Source of the DNA: Ralstonia condita
Lineage (GTDB): Bacteria; Pseudomonadota; Gammaproteobacteria; Burkholderiales; Burkholderiaceae
DNA length: 64,000 nt
Assembly: GCF_958405655.1 (NCBI RefSeq)
Contig: NZ_CATYWO010000004.1
Span: forward strand, 248,001 to 312,000
Direction of reading: 5' to 3'
The notes below the pieces were generated by a model that was given only the letters and a program-made list of their open reading frames with translations, made no database searches and had not been told where the DNA came from. Numbering within the stretch: the stretch's first letter is position 1; each line of letters begins with the position of its first letter. The position numbers were made by a program, and so were the translations under genes. Below are positions 37,579 through 45,572 of the stretch, one piece after another.

Positions 37579-38124
37579 TCAGGCGCGGCTGCGGCCCACT
37601 TGCAGGAACGCCGGATCTGCCAGCAATTGCCGCACATCCAGCTCGCGCCACAGCATGCCTTGCGCATCGCGCCAGGCGCGGCCCTGCCACGGACGGCTCT
37701 CGTCCGGCGCGGCCTCGGCCAATTGGAGATCAGTCAGGCTGCGCAGGCCCGCCACGCGCGGCACAACGATGGCACAGGCCCGCTGGGGGTCCTTGGAAAG
37801 CACTACGATCTTGGCGCCAGGGCCACCGGCCGTCGGCGCCTCACCGCAGAACAGGCCGAAATCGATCACGCCGAGCAGGTTGCCGCGCGCATTCACCAGG
37901 CCGAGGTACCACGCCTGCGTGAGCGGCACACGGGCAGGCGGCTGATAATCCAGTACTTCGCCGGTGTCCGTGAGCGACAGCAGCCAGTGGTGCTCGCCGA
38001 TCTGCACCCCCAGAAAGCCTTCCGTCGAGGACTTCGCGCGCGCCTCCTGCAGGCGGCGCGCAAGCATCGCCTGGTATTCATGCAGGCGCTGGCGGGAGGT
38101 CAGGTTCGTGCGCGTCTCGGTCAT
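37579..38124 (-). CDS. pilI: CheW-like adaptor PilI
   Basis: A 181-residue single CheW domain: GVQIGEHHWLLSLTDTGEVLDY at the N-terminal strand region, LVNARGNLLGVIDFGLFCG in the middle and CAIVVPRVAGLRSLTDL near the end. It should link PilJ to the PilL kinase. The start MTETRTNLTSRQRLHEYQ at 38124 leaves a 29-base gap to pilH and drops an upstream extension that is antisense to pilH. Confidence 0.9.
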   Translation of the reverse strand: MTETRTNLTSRQRLHEYQAMLARRLQEARAKSSTEGFLGVQIGEHHWLLSLTDTGEVLDYQPPARVPLTQAWYLGLVNARGNLLGVIDFGLFCGEAPTAGGPGAKIVVLSKDPQRACAIVVPRVAGLRSLTDLQLAEAAPDESRPWQGRAWRDAQGMLWRELDVRQLLADPAFLQVGRSRA

Positions 38125-38153
38125 GTCCGGTGCGTCCTGGGTCGGTGGCTGGC

Positions 38154-38525
38154 TTACTGCTGCGCGAGCTTGGCGATCTTGTCGAGCAATTCTTCTGCCT
38201 TGACCGGCTTGACGATGTAGTCGGACGCGCCCTGGCGCATGCCCCACACACGGTCGGTTTCCAGTCCCTTGGTGGTGCAGATGATCACGGGGATATTCTG
38301 GAAGCGCTCGTCCTTCTTGATGGCGCGGGTGGTCTGGTAGCCGTTCTGGCCCGGCATCACCACGTCCATGAGGATCAGGTCGAAGGCTTCGGCTTCGAGC
38401 CTGGTCATCGCCTGCTCGCTATCGGCCGCGACCGACACCTTGAAGCCGTTCTTGCCGAGGATTTCCGACAGGTGCAGCGCCTCGGTCGGAGAATCATCGA
38501 CCACCAACACTTTCTTGATTGCCAT
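38154..38525 (-). CDS. pilH: Twitching-motility response regulator PilH
   Basis: A stand-alone receiver of 123 residues. The phosphorylation site is in LILMDVVMPGQNGYQ, with the acidic pair in VVDDSPTE and the conserved Lys in DYIVKPVKAEE. PilH in Pseudomonas favours pilus retraction. The start MAIKKVLVVDDS at 38525 follows pilG by 44 bases. Confidence 0.93.
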   Translation of the reverse strand: MAIKKVLVVDDSPTEALHLSEILGKNGFKVSVAADSEQAMTRLEAEAFDLILMDVVMPGQNGYQTTRAIKKDERFQNIPVIICTTKGLETDRVWGMRQGASDYIVKPVKAEELLDKIAKLAQQ

Positions 38526-38569
38526 ACAAACAGTCCTTCGTTGATAGAGAGCCAACCCTGCCGGGCAAC

Positions 38570-39001
38570 CTACGCCGCCGACAGATGGGTCTGGACCGCC
38601 TCCAGCAGCGCCTCCTTGGTGAAGGGCTTGGCGAGGTGGTCCGCCGCCCCGACCGATTTGCCGCGCGCACGGTCGAAAATTCCGTCGCGCGACGACAGCA
38701 TGATCACGGGCGTGGCATGAAACTTTGGGCTTTTCTTGATGAGCGCGCAGGTTTGGTAGCCGTCCACGTTCGGCATCAGGATGTCGCAGAACACGAGGTC
38801 GGGCTTCAGATCGCCCACCTTGGCCAGGGCGTCGAAGCCATCTTCGGCGAGCATGACCTGGCAGCCGGCCTGGGTGAGGAAAATCTGCGCGGTACGGCGG
38901 ATGGTGCTGGAGTCGTCGATCACCAGCACTTTGCGGCCGGCAAGAGCGTTCACCAGGGATTGAGAGTCAGTCAGTTGTTCCACCCGCGCGGATTGCATCA
39001 T
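38570..39001 (-). CDS. pilG: Twitching-motility response regulator PilG
   Basis: A receiver domain of 143 residues with an N-terminal extension of about 20. VLVIDDSSTIRRTAQ, LVFCDILMPNVDGYQ and HLAKPFTKEALLEA carry the acidic pocket, the phospho-accepting Asp and the conserved Lys. PilG promotes pilus extension and cAMP signalling in Pseudomonas. The start is one of two adjacent ATG codons (39001 or 38998), with GAG about seven bases before. It is the first gene of the pil chemosensory operon. Confidence 0.92.
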   Translation of the reverse strand: MMQSARVEQLTDSQSLVNALAGRKVLVIDDSSTIRRTAQIFLTQAGCQVMLAEDGFDALAKVGDLKPDLVFCDILMPNVDGYQTCALIKKSPKFHATPVIMLSSRDGIFDRARGKSVGAADHLAKPFTKEALLEAVQTHLSAA

Positions 39002-39333
39002 GTTCTCGCATTGCGCGACCACGGGTCGCCACGACATTCTGACCGGATGGATCGCGGCAAATCACCACCCAGCGTGCACCCTGACGGCCCACGCTGGCGA
39101 CGACTTCAAAACTACGCCCCCCGGCCCGCTTATGAAGTGTGAAGCTCAGAATTTGACGAAGTGTGACAAGTCACCTATTCGCCGTCAATGGCGCCGATCG
39201 TCCGCCGGCTGCGTGTGGCATGGAAGCGACGAGACCCATCGGCTGGATTCGATGGATGCGTCACTTCCTGATATCTGGGGATCGGCAAGAGGGCAACCGC
39301 TCACTTGCCGAGGGGAAACTGGTCAGACCCGGC
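39002..39333. promoter_or_regulatory. Upstream region of pilG with a direct repeat
   Basis: No gene is seen in these 332 bases between rubA and pilG, both leftward. They hold two exact copies of GAAGTGTGA (39134-39142 and 39158-39166), spaced 24 bases start to start, in the most AT-rich part of the gap. The helical phasing suits an activator site for the pil operon, but no promoter hexamers could be assigned with confidence. Confidence 0.35.
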
Positions 39334-39516
39334 TCAGATCTGGACCATTTCGAAGTCTTCCTTGCGCGCGCCGCACTCGGGGCAGGTCCAATTGATGGGT
39401 ACGTCCTCCCACTTGGTGCCGGGGGCGATGCCGTCGTCCGGGGCGCCTTGTTCTTCATCGTAGATCCAGCCGCAAATCAGGCACATCCACGTCTTGTATT
39501 CAATCTGTTGTTCCAT
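39334..39516 (-). CDS. rubA: Rubredoxin
   Basis: A 60-residue Fe(Cys)4 electron carrier. Both metal knuckles are seen: C-L-I-C-G-W-I-Y-D near residues 12-20 and C-P-E-C-G-A near 45-50, with the usual GAPDDGIAPGTKWEDVP between them. Such rubredoxins feed electrons to oxygenases or oxidative-stress enzymes. Its start faces hemL, with a 213-base divergent gap that holds no gene. Confidence 0.95.
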   Translation of the reverse strand: MEQQIEYKTWMCLICGWIYDEEQGAPDDGIAPGTKWEDVPINWTCPECGARKEDFEMVQI

Positions 39517-39729
39517 AAGGCAAAGCTTCGGTGGTTCCGTCTATTAAAATGGCAGGCCAGATGGTACCGAATCGCGCCCGCCCGCGCCAGAACAGGCGCG
39601 GTGCAGGCTTGGTGTTTGATTGCGTTCATACCGCATCTGCGCCAAACGCCGCACAATCGCACCCAAACCCGTCTTCTAACCGCGCCGCAGCGCTCTCCCG
39701 CCCGGCGCTTCTCTGATCCAACTGCATCC

Positions 39730-41031
39730 ATGTCGACTCCTTCCCGCAGCGCCGCCCTGTTTGAACGTGCCCAGAAGACCATCCCCGGCGGGGTGAACTC
39801 GCCGGTGCGCGCGTTCCGCTCGGTCGGCGGCACCCCCCGCTTCATCGCCAAGGCAGCTGGTCCGTACCTGTGGGACGCCGACGGCACCCGCTACATCGAC
39901 TACGTTGGCTCGTGGGGCCCGATGATCGTCGGTCACGCCCAACCCGAAGTCGTGCGCGCCGTGCAGGAGGTGGCGGCCGATAGCTTCTCGTTCGGCGCGC
40001 CGACCGAGGCGGAAGTCGTCATGGCCGAGGAGATCTGCAAGCTCGTGCCGTCGATCGAGCAGGTGCGGCTGGTGTCGTCAGGCACCGAGGCAACCATGAG
40101 CGCCCTGCGCCTGGCACGCGGCTTCACGGGCCGTGACCTGATCGTCAAGTTTGAAGGCTGCTACCACGGTCATGCAGACAGCCTGCTGGTCAAGGCCGGG
40201 TCGGGCCTGCTGACGTTTGCCGATACGACGCAGAATGCGCCGTCTTCCGCCGGCGTGCCCGAAGACGTGGTCAAGCACACGATGGTGCTGCCGTACAACG
40301 ACGTGGCCGCGCTGCGTGAAGCGTTCGCGCGCCACGGCAACGAAATCGCGGCCGTGATCGTCGAGCCGGTGGCCGGCAACATGAACCTCGTGCGTGGCAG
40401 CAGCGAATTCCACCAGGCCATGCGTTCGCTCTGTACCGAGCACGGCGCCGTGCTGATCTTCGACGAGGTGATGACCGGCTTCCGCGTGGCGCTCGGTTGC
40501 GCGCAGGCGCTGTACGGCATCAAGCCGGACCTGACGTGCCTGGGCAAGGTGATCGGGGGCGGCATGCCGGCCGCCGCATTCGGCGGGCGCCGCGACATCA
40601 TGGGCTTCCTGGCGCCGCTGGGCAGCGTGTATCAGGCCGGAACACTGTCGGGCAATCCGCTGGCCGTAGCCGCCGGGCTGACCACGCTGCGCCTGATCGC
40701 AGCAGAAGGCTTCCATGACCGGCTGGGCGCGCAGACACGCAAGCTCGTGGACGGACTCTCAGGCATCGCACACGAAGCTGGCGTGCCCTTTGCCGCCGAC
40801 AGCGTGGGCGGCATGTTCGGCATCTACTTCCGCGAGGGCGTGCCGACGAGCTTTGCTGAAGTGACCAAGAGCGATGTTGGGCGCTTCAATGCGTTCTTCC
40901 ATGCGATGCTGGATCAGGGCGTCTATCTGGCGCCGTCTGCGTTTGAGGCGGGTTTTGTGTCTTCCACGCATGATGATGCGATTTTGGATGCGACGTTTGA
41001 GGCGGCTCGGAGGGCGTTTAAGGCTGTTTGA
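39730..41031 (+). CDS. hemL: Glutamate-1-semialdehyde 2,1-aminomutase
   Basis: A PLP enzyme of tetrapyrrole synthesis making 5-aminolevulinate from glutamate-1-semialdehyde. The 433-residue product starts MSTPSRSAALFERAQKTIPG, then has GGVNSPVRAF, SSGTEATMSALRLARG, DEVMTGFR and the Schiff-base lysine in CLGKVIGGGMPAAAFGG. The frame runs open upstream to 39163, but those codons are unlike the family and the ATG at 39730 matches the known N-terminus. Confidence 0.97.
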   Translation: MSTPSRSAALFERAQKTIPGGVNSPVRAFRSVGGTPRFIAKAAGPYLWDADGTRYIDYVGSWGPMIVGHAQPEVVRAVQEVAADSFSFGAPTEAEVVMAEEICKLVPSIEQVRLVSSGTEATMSALRLARGFTGRDLIVKFEGCYHGHADSLLVKAGSGLLTFADTTQNAPSSAGVPEDVVKHTMVLPYNDVAALREAFARHGNEIAAVIVEPVAGNMNLVRGSSEFHQAMRSLCTEHGAVLIFDEVMTGFRVALGCAQALYGIKPDLTCLGKVIGGGMPAAAFGGRRDIMGFLAPLGSVYQAGTLSGNPLAVAAGLTTLRLIAAEGFHDRLGAQTRKLVDGLSGIAHEAGVPFAADSVGGMFGIYFREGVPTSFAEVTKSDVGRFNAFFHAMLDQGVYLAPSAFEAGFVSSTHDDAILDATFEAARRAFKAV

Positions 41032-41053
41032 GTTTTGTTTCTTGGGATGAGCC

Positions 41054-41167
41054 TTGGTGGTGCATCCCTGGTTTCATCCCCTGCCGGGGCTGACTCACTT
41101 TCTTTGGTCTTGCCCAAAGAAAAGTAAGTCGATCCCGGCAGGGAACGAAAGAGGGATGGACCACCAA
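41054..41167. repeat. Large imperfect palindrome between hemL and the dapA-like gene
   Basis: Three nested arm pairs can be read: TTGGTGGTGCATCCCT (41054-41069) with its near-perfect complement at 41152-41167, CCCTGCCGGG (41078-41087) with 41134-41143, and an inner pair around CTTTCTTTGG (to 41107) with CCAAAGAAAAG (from 41114). The inner loop is TCTTGC. The ACTTTCTTTGG / CCAAAGAAAAGT core resembles an intergenic repeat common in Burkholderia and Ralstonia. It lies between converging genes, so it may be a bidirectional terminator. Confidence 0.75.
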
Positions 41168-41175
41168 CAAAAAAC

Positions 41176-42084
41176 TCAAACTCTCCCAACCACCCCCACC
41201 AACTGCCGCCCCACCCCCTCAGACGCCCCCATCATCGGCGCTCGCAACACATTCCGAATCAACCCCTCGGCAGCCAGCCAAGCCTTCAACGGCCCAGGAT
41301 TCGTCTCGGCAAACAGCAACCGGATCACCGGCGCCAGCGCATGATGCAACCGCCGCGCATCGTTCAACCGCTGCTCCCGCACCGCCCTTGCCATCTCCAC
41401 AAACAGCTCCGTGCGGACATGCGCCGCGGCGATGATCGCCCCGACGCCGCCCGCGCACAGCGTGCCGAACACCTGCGCATCCTCCCCCGCCAGCACCTGC
41501 AACCGCCCATCGGCAATCACGCGCTGCGTCTTGTCCGCATCGCCACCGCAATCCTTGATGCCATGGATGTTCGGGTGCGCCGCCAGCGCAAGCAGGGTTT
41601 CGGTGTCGATGTTCGCGCCGGTGCGATACGGAATGTCGTACAGGAGCACCGGCACCGGCGAGGCGTCGGCCAATGCGGTGAAGTATTCGATGATCCCGCG
41701 CTGCGACGGGCGAATGTACGAAGGCGCCGGAATCAGAAACGCCGCCGGACGATGTTCAGCAAGGCGCCGCATCCGCTCGCGTACGGACACGAGAGCACTG
41801 CCCGAGACACCCATCACCACGGGCAAGCCGTCGGCGGCGGCACGTACCGTATCGAGCACGTCGGCCTGTTCCTGATCGGTCAGCGCCGCGGCTTCGCCGG
41901 TACTGCCACACGCCACGAAACCGGCGACGCCCAGCGCGCGATACCGAACCACTAACGAATACAGCGCGCCGTAGTCGACGGACCGCGCCGCATCATCGGC
42001 AAACGGCGTCACGATGGGCACCCAGATGCCCGCATAAGACGGACGATCATGGTTCGACAGATTGACAGATGAATTTTCAAGCAC
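41176..42084 (-). CDS. Dihydrodipicolinate synthase family aldolase
   Basis: A TIM-barrel lyase of 302 residues. The GSTGEAAAL motif binds the keto-acid carboxylate, LLYDIPYRTG contains the catalytic tyrosine, and IHGIKDCGG the Schiff-base lysine. These residues show an active class I aldolase of the DapA superfamily, but not which substrate it takes: lysine synthesis, N-acetylneuraminate, KDG or hydroxyproline pathway members look alike. It stands alone, so a catabolic member is as likely as a DapA paralogue. It converges on hemL across the palindromic element. Confidence 0.85.
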   Translation of the reverse strand: MLENSSVNLSNHDRPSYAGIWVPIVTPFADDAARSVDYGALYSLVVRYRALGVAGFVACGSTGEAAALTDQEQADVLDTVRAAADGLPVVMGVSGSALVSVRERMRRLAEHRPAAFLIPAPSYIRPSQRGIIEYFTALADASPVPVLLYDIPYRTGANIDTETLLALAAHPNIHGIKDCGGDADKTQRVIADGRLQVLAGEDAQVFGTLCAGGVGAIIAAAHVRTELFVEMARAVREQRLNDARRLHHALAPVIRLLFAETNPGPLKAWLAAEGLIRNVLRAPMMGASEGVGRQLVGVVGRV

Positions 42085-42196
42085 GACAACACTCCTGGAC
42101 GGATCAACGACCGGTCAAGAACCGTCAGGAGCGCTTCGGGAATGCGGCCCCGCGAGATGCGGGTGGGAGGCAACCGTGTCTAACGTATCGGTCAAC

Positions 42197-42228
42197 CGCT
42201 GTTCCGTCGCCCATCTGACGGAACAGCG
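42197..42228. terminator. Strong hairpin after a possible small leftward gene
   Basis: CGCTGTTCCGTC and GACGGAACAGCG form a perfect 12-base stem around the 8-base loop GCCCATCT. It begins 7 bases past the end of the 44-codon leftward frame at 42235 and lies upstream of the dapA-like gene. No long T run follows. Confidence 0.5.
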
Positions 42229-42234
42229 CTCCGG

Positions 42235-42369
42235 TCAGACGAGCGGCTGTTTGGTGGCTTTTTTGGCGCGCGCGAGCGTCGATACGGCCGACAGGCTACT
42301 TGCCGGTGCCGTGTTGATCGACGAGGAACGGGAAATCGCGCGCATGGAAATTGTCAAAAAAGTCCCCAT
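42235..42369 (-). CDS. Possible small hypothetical protein (44 residues)
   Basis: A short frame starting MGTFLTISMRAISRSSSIN and ending AKKATKQPLV. I do not recognise it. Points in favour: the codons look like those of genuine genes here, and a 12-base hairpin follows its stop at once. Points against: no convincing ribosome-binding site before the ATG, and the frame is short enough to arise by chance. The rest of the 394-base gap between the dapA-like gene and lemA shows nothing else. Confidence 0.3.
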   Translation of the reverse strand: MGTFLTISMRAISRSSSINTAPASSLSAVSTLARAKKATKQPLV

Positions 42370-42478
42370 ACCGTACTGATGTGTGACTGGAGCGTCAAGC
42401 GCATAAGCTAGAGTTCGCAGGAACGCCATGAGACGATGTTTGTCCCATGCCACATTCTTTTCAGACCAAGAGGACTTC

Positions 42479-43105
42479 ATGACCCCTGCCCTGTCCCTTC
42501 GCACAACGCGTTTCCCGGTGCTGCGCTGGCTGGCGCTGTCGCTGGCCGTGCTGGCTGCGCCCTTCCTCTCAGCCTGCGGCTATAACGATTTCCAGGCCAA
42601 GGACGAAGCCACGAAGGCCGCCTGGGCCGAGGTCGTCAACCAATACCAGCGCCGTGCCGACCTGATCCCGAACCTGGTCAACACGGTCAAGGGCTACGCC
42701 TCGCACGAGAAGGAGACGCTCGAAGCCGTGACGCGCGCCCGCGCTGCCGCGACGAGCATCCAGGTCACGCCGGAAACCCTCAATGACCCGGCGGCCTTCC
42801 AGAAATTCCAGCAGGCCCAGGGCGAGCTTTCGAGCGCGCTGTCGCGTTTGATGGCCGTCTCGGAAAACTATCCGCAGTTGAAGGCCGACCAATCGTTCCG
42901 CGATCTGCAGTCGCAGCTTGAAGGCACGGAGAACCGCATCACCGTGGCGCGCCAGCGTTACATCAAATCGGTGCAGGACTACAACGTGCTGGCCCGCAGC
43001 TTCCCGACCAACCTGACGGCCAAGGTAATGGGTTACCAGGTCAAACCGAACTTCACGGTCGAGAATGAGAAGGGCATCTCCACCGCGCCGACGGTGAAGT
43101 TCTGA
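42479..43105 (+). CDS. lemA: LemA family lipoprotein
   Basis: A 208-residue protein with a signal peptide ending in the lipobox LSAC (Cys33) followed by the LemA helical domain: AWAEVVNQYQRRADLIPNLVNTVKGYA, then ENYPQLKADQSFRDLQSQLEGTENRI and FPTNLTAKVMGYQ. The function of LemA is unknown; it is often found with TPM-domain genes as here. ATG 42479 has AGAGGA at a good distance. Four genes-worth of frame upstream of it were ignored. Confidence 0.93.
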   Translation: MTPALSLRTTRFPVLRWLALSLAVLAAPFLSACGYNDFQAKDEATKAAWAEVVNQYQRRADLIPNLVNTVKGYASHEKETLEAVTRARAAATSIQVTPETLNDPAAFQKFQQAQGELSSALSRLMAVSENYPQLKADQSFRDLQSQLEGTENRITVARQRYIKSVQDYNVLARSFPTNLTAKVMGYQVKPNFTVENEKGISTAPTVKF

Positions 43106-43118
43106 CGAGTTGACCGCC

Positions 43119-43973
43119 ATGTCGATGCGCGCGCGAGCCTTCCTGACCTTTGTGCTGACGGCGGCCCTATGGCTGGCCGCGGCCCTACCAGCGCGCGCGC
43201 AAAGCGACGAGGTGGCCGTGCCGCCGCTGGCCGCGCGCGTGACCGACCTGACCGGTACGCTCGACGCACAGCAGCGCAACGCGCTCGAGCAGGTGCTGGC
43301 CGACTACGAGCAGCAGCACGGCAGCCAGATCTTCGTGCTGATGGTGGCCTCCACGGCGCCGGAGCCCATTGAGGCCTACGGCATCCGCGTGGCCGATGCC
43401 TGGAAGGCCGGCCGCAAGGGCGTGGACGATGGCGCCATCATCCTCATCGCCAAGGACAACCCGGCCTCGCTGCGCAAGATGCGGATCGAGGTCGGCCGCG
43501 GCCTGGAGGGCGCGCTGACGGATGCGCAATCGAAGCGCATCCTGCAGGACGTCATGGCGCCGCACTTCCGGCAAGGCGACTTCTACGGCGGCCTTGCCGC
43601 CGGCATCTCGGCCATCCAGACCGTCATTGCGCAAGAGCATCTCCCGCCCGCCGAGCGCGCGAGGCGCCAGCAGGCAGACGGCCTTGGCGAGTGGCTGCCT
43701 GTGCTGTTTCCGCTGGCGATCATCGTGTTCTTCGTGCTCAGTGCAGCGATGCGTTCGGGCGGCCGTGTGACCGGCAGCCTGCCGGGCCGGCCAGGCTCGC
43801 GCGTGATGATGGGCAATCGCGGCTGGGGCCCAGGGACGATTGGCGGCCTTGGCGGAGGCCTGGGCGGCGACTGGGGGCGCGACCGCGACGACTTCGGTGG
43901 CGGCGGGGGCGGCGGCTTTGGCGGCGGCGGCGGAGGTGGTTTCGGCGGCGGCGGCGCTTCCGGTAACTGGTGA
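43119..43973 (+). CDS. TPM-domain membrane protein (YgcG family)
   Basis: A 284-residue protein: signal peptide to about residue 27 (LWLAAALPARA-QS), the TPM domain (ARVTDLTGTLDAQQRNALEQVL, then YGIRVADAWKAGRKGVDDGAIILIA and MRIEVGRGLEGALTDAQS), one membrane span (VLFPLAIIVFFVLSAAM) and a glycine-rich tail. TPM proteins may act as phosphatases or in photosystem repair in plants; in bacteria the role is open. It follows lemA by 13 bases and overlaps or abuts a second TPM gene. Confidence 0.9.
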   Translation: MSMRARAFLTFVLTAALWLAAALPARAQSDEVAVPPLAARVTDLTGTLDAQQRNALEQVLADYEQQHGSQIFVLMVASTAPEPIEAYGIRVADAWKAGRKGVDDGAIILIAKDNPASLRKMRIEVGRGLEGALTDAQSKRILQDVMAPHFRQGDFYGGLAAGISAIQTVIAQEHLPPAERARRQQADGLGEWLPVLFPLAIIVFFVLSAAMRSGGRVTGSLPGRPGSRVMMGNRGWGPGTIGGLGGGLGGDWGRDRDDFGGGGGGGFGGGGGGGFGGGGASGNW

Positions 43974-43987
43974 GGACGATCACAGCC

Positions 43988-44512
43988 ATGGCATCCGTGT
44001 CCCGACACCATCGCGGCGCCCGCCGCGCCCTCGTCCATCTGCTGACCACCGCGTCGCATGCCCGCCGCGCCTTCCCGCCCGAAGACCTGCGCAAGCTCGA
44101 AGCCGCCGTCCGTGAAGGCGAGCAGCGCCATCGCGGCGAGGTGCGGGTCGTCATCGAAAGCTCGTTGCCGGTGCGCGACGCATGGGCGGGCGTGACGCCG
44201 CGCCAGCGCGCTCGCACGCTGTTCGGCCTGCTGGAAGTCTGGAACACGCACGCGCACGTGGGCGTGCTGCTTTACATCAACCTGGCCGACCACGCGGTGG
44301 AGATCCTGGCCGACCACGGCATCGCCGCCAAGGTTGACGCCCAGGCGTGGCGCGCCATCTGCGACACCATCACGCGCGGCTTTGCGCAGCGGCTGTCGAT
44401 GGCACCGGTGCTTGACGCGCTGGCGCAGATCAACGATCTCCTCGCCATGCATGCGCCTGGCGACGGTACCCCGCGCACCAACGAGCTCAGCGATCAACCG
44501 CTGGTGCTCTAG
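43988..44512 (+). CDS. Second TPM-domain protein
   Basis: About 174 residues without a signal peptide. RRAFPPEDLRKLEAAVREGEQRHRGEVRVVIESSLPV starts the TPM fold and VGVLLYINLADHAVEILADHGIAAKV is its conserved centre. Third gene of the lemA-TPM-TPM set. The start may be ATG 43988, with GAGGA upstream, or GTG 43970, which would form a GTGA overlap with the preceding stop. Confidence 0.85.
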   Translation: MASVSRHHRGARRALVHLLTTASHARRAFPPEDLRKLEAAVREGEQRHRGEVRVVIESSLPVRDAWAGVTPRQRARTLFGLLEVWNTHAHVGVLLYINLADHAVEILADHGIAAKVDAQAWRAICDTITRGFAQRLSMAPVLDALAQINDLLAMHAPGDGTPRTNELSDQPLVL

Positions 44513-45572
44513 CTGCCCCCCCCGGCGACGGGCCACCCGGGTTCACGCCCCCCTGCCCTTGCCACACCATCCCTGCGCTTCATTCCTGATACACATCCGC
44601 AGCGGCGAAGGCGCGCATCAGTAACATGCCCGAGCAGCGTCGCGCCTCATCTTTTAGGATGACGCAGCGGCGGTGCGCTCTCATGAATCTGCGTCACCAC
44701 TTTCGATGCACTCCCCCGCATCGCCGACATGCCGCTACGCCGTTCCCGCGACGTGCCCGCATTCCGCTCGAGCGTGTCTCCACGGATGGGGGTCCGTCGG
44801 CTCGTCTGGGACCCCGCGCATGTTTCACCGATGCAACCATTTGACGTGACCCGGGTTGTCCTCAGGCATCTGGGGCATCACAGGCAATCCGCGTCACTTT
44901 CGAGGCTCGTTTGCGGGTCCCATCGATCACAAAACATATCGATCTCAGGTGGCTTGCGCCCTGCGCGCTGGCGGTCAGCACGTTTCCATTTCGAAACGCC
45001 TCCTTGAAGCCTGCCGGCGCAAACACCTTCCATGTGACCGAAAGCCTTGTCAATCAAAGGTTTATCGGGTGTGGCATGGTCGTCGCTCAATGGGCTGGGC
45101 CTGCGGGACAAGACAGCGATCCGGAAAGCGGCGCGCAGCAGAACGGCACAAGCCGTCGCGTGGAGCGCAGGACAGATGCACGACGGGGTGCCGCATCGTC
45201 AGCACCTCGAGGGGAAGCTCAGAACAAGCGGGGTGTGCCACCCACATCAGATGGGACAGCACTCCAGAACAAGCCTGAAGCGTCAACACAGGCAGCAGGC
45301 AACGCGTGTGGAGTCCATGCGCAGAGGTCGAAGCAGAACTGTCCGGGGGTAGGGTCGGCGCAGGCCGACACACCAAAACCAGTCTCGATACAACGAGACA
45401 GCCGAGGCGACAAGGCCGGCACCGCAAGCCAGCCGCCGCACGGCACATAGATGTTCCTCCCCCAGACGACTTTTTCGGACAGGCGGCTTGCGCCTGTGTC
45501 CGATGGCAGTCCGGTCATTCCATGGCGGCCGCAGAATCAATGCGGTCCCTTAGAAGAACGTTGGGGGAAAAC
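44513..45572. other. 1.06-kb gap without a convincing gene
   Basis: Six-frame reading gives only chance-looking frames (Arg-, Ser- and Cys-rich). The stretch is unlike the gene-dense rest of the window and precedes the sigma-54 activator. No tRNA, terminator or -24/-12 promoter could be confirmed. It may hold a long 5' leader, an RNA gene or decayed sequence. Confidence 0.6.

Noticed and set aside
35246..37945. A rightward frame of 899 codons opposite pilJ and pilI
   Set aside because: Same cause: antisense shadow of a high-GC coding region, with no domain motif and no ribosome-binding site.
43900..43960. GGC-rich repeats at the end of the first TPM gene as a possible slippage site
   Set aside because: They encode the usual Gly-rich tail of this family, in units of three bases, so slippage would not shift the frame.
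44911..45450. 179-codon frame in the gap before the sigma-54 activator
   Set aside because: It begins with TTG, has no ribosome-binding site and a low-complexity Gln/Ser/Gly composition; another frame of similar length lies opposite it.
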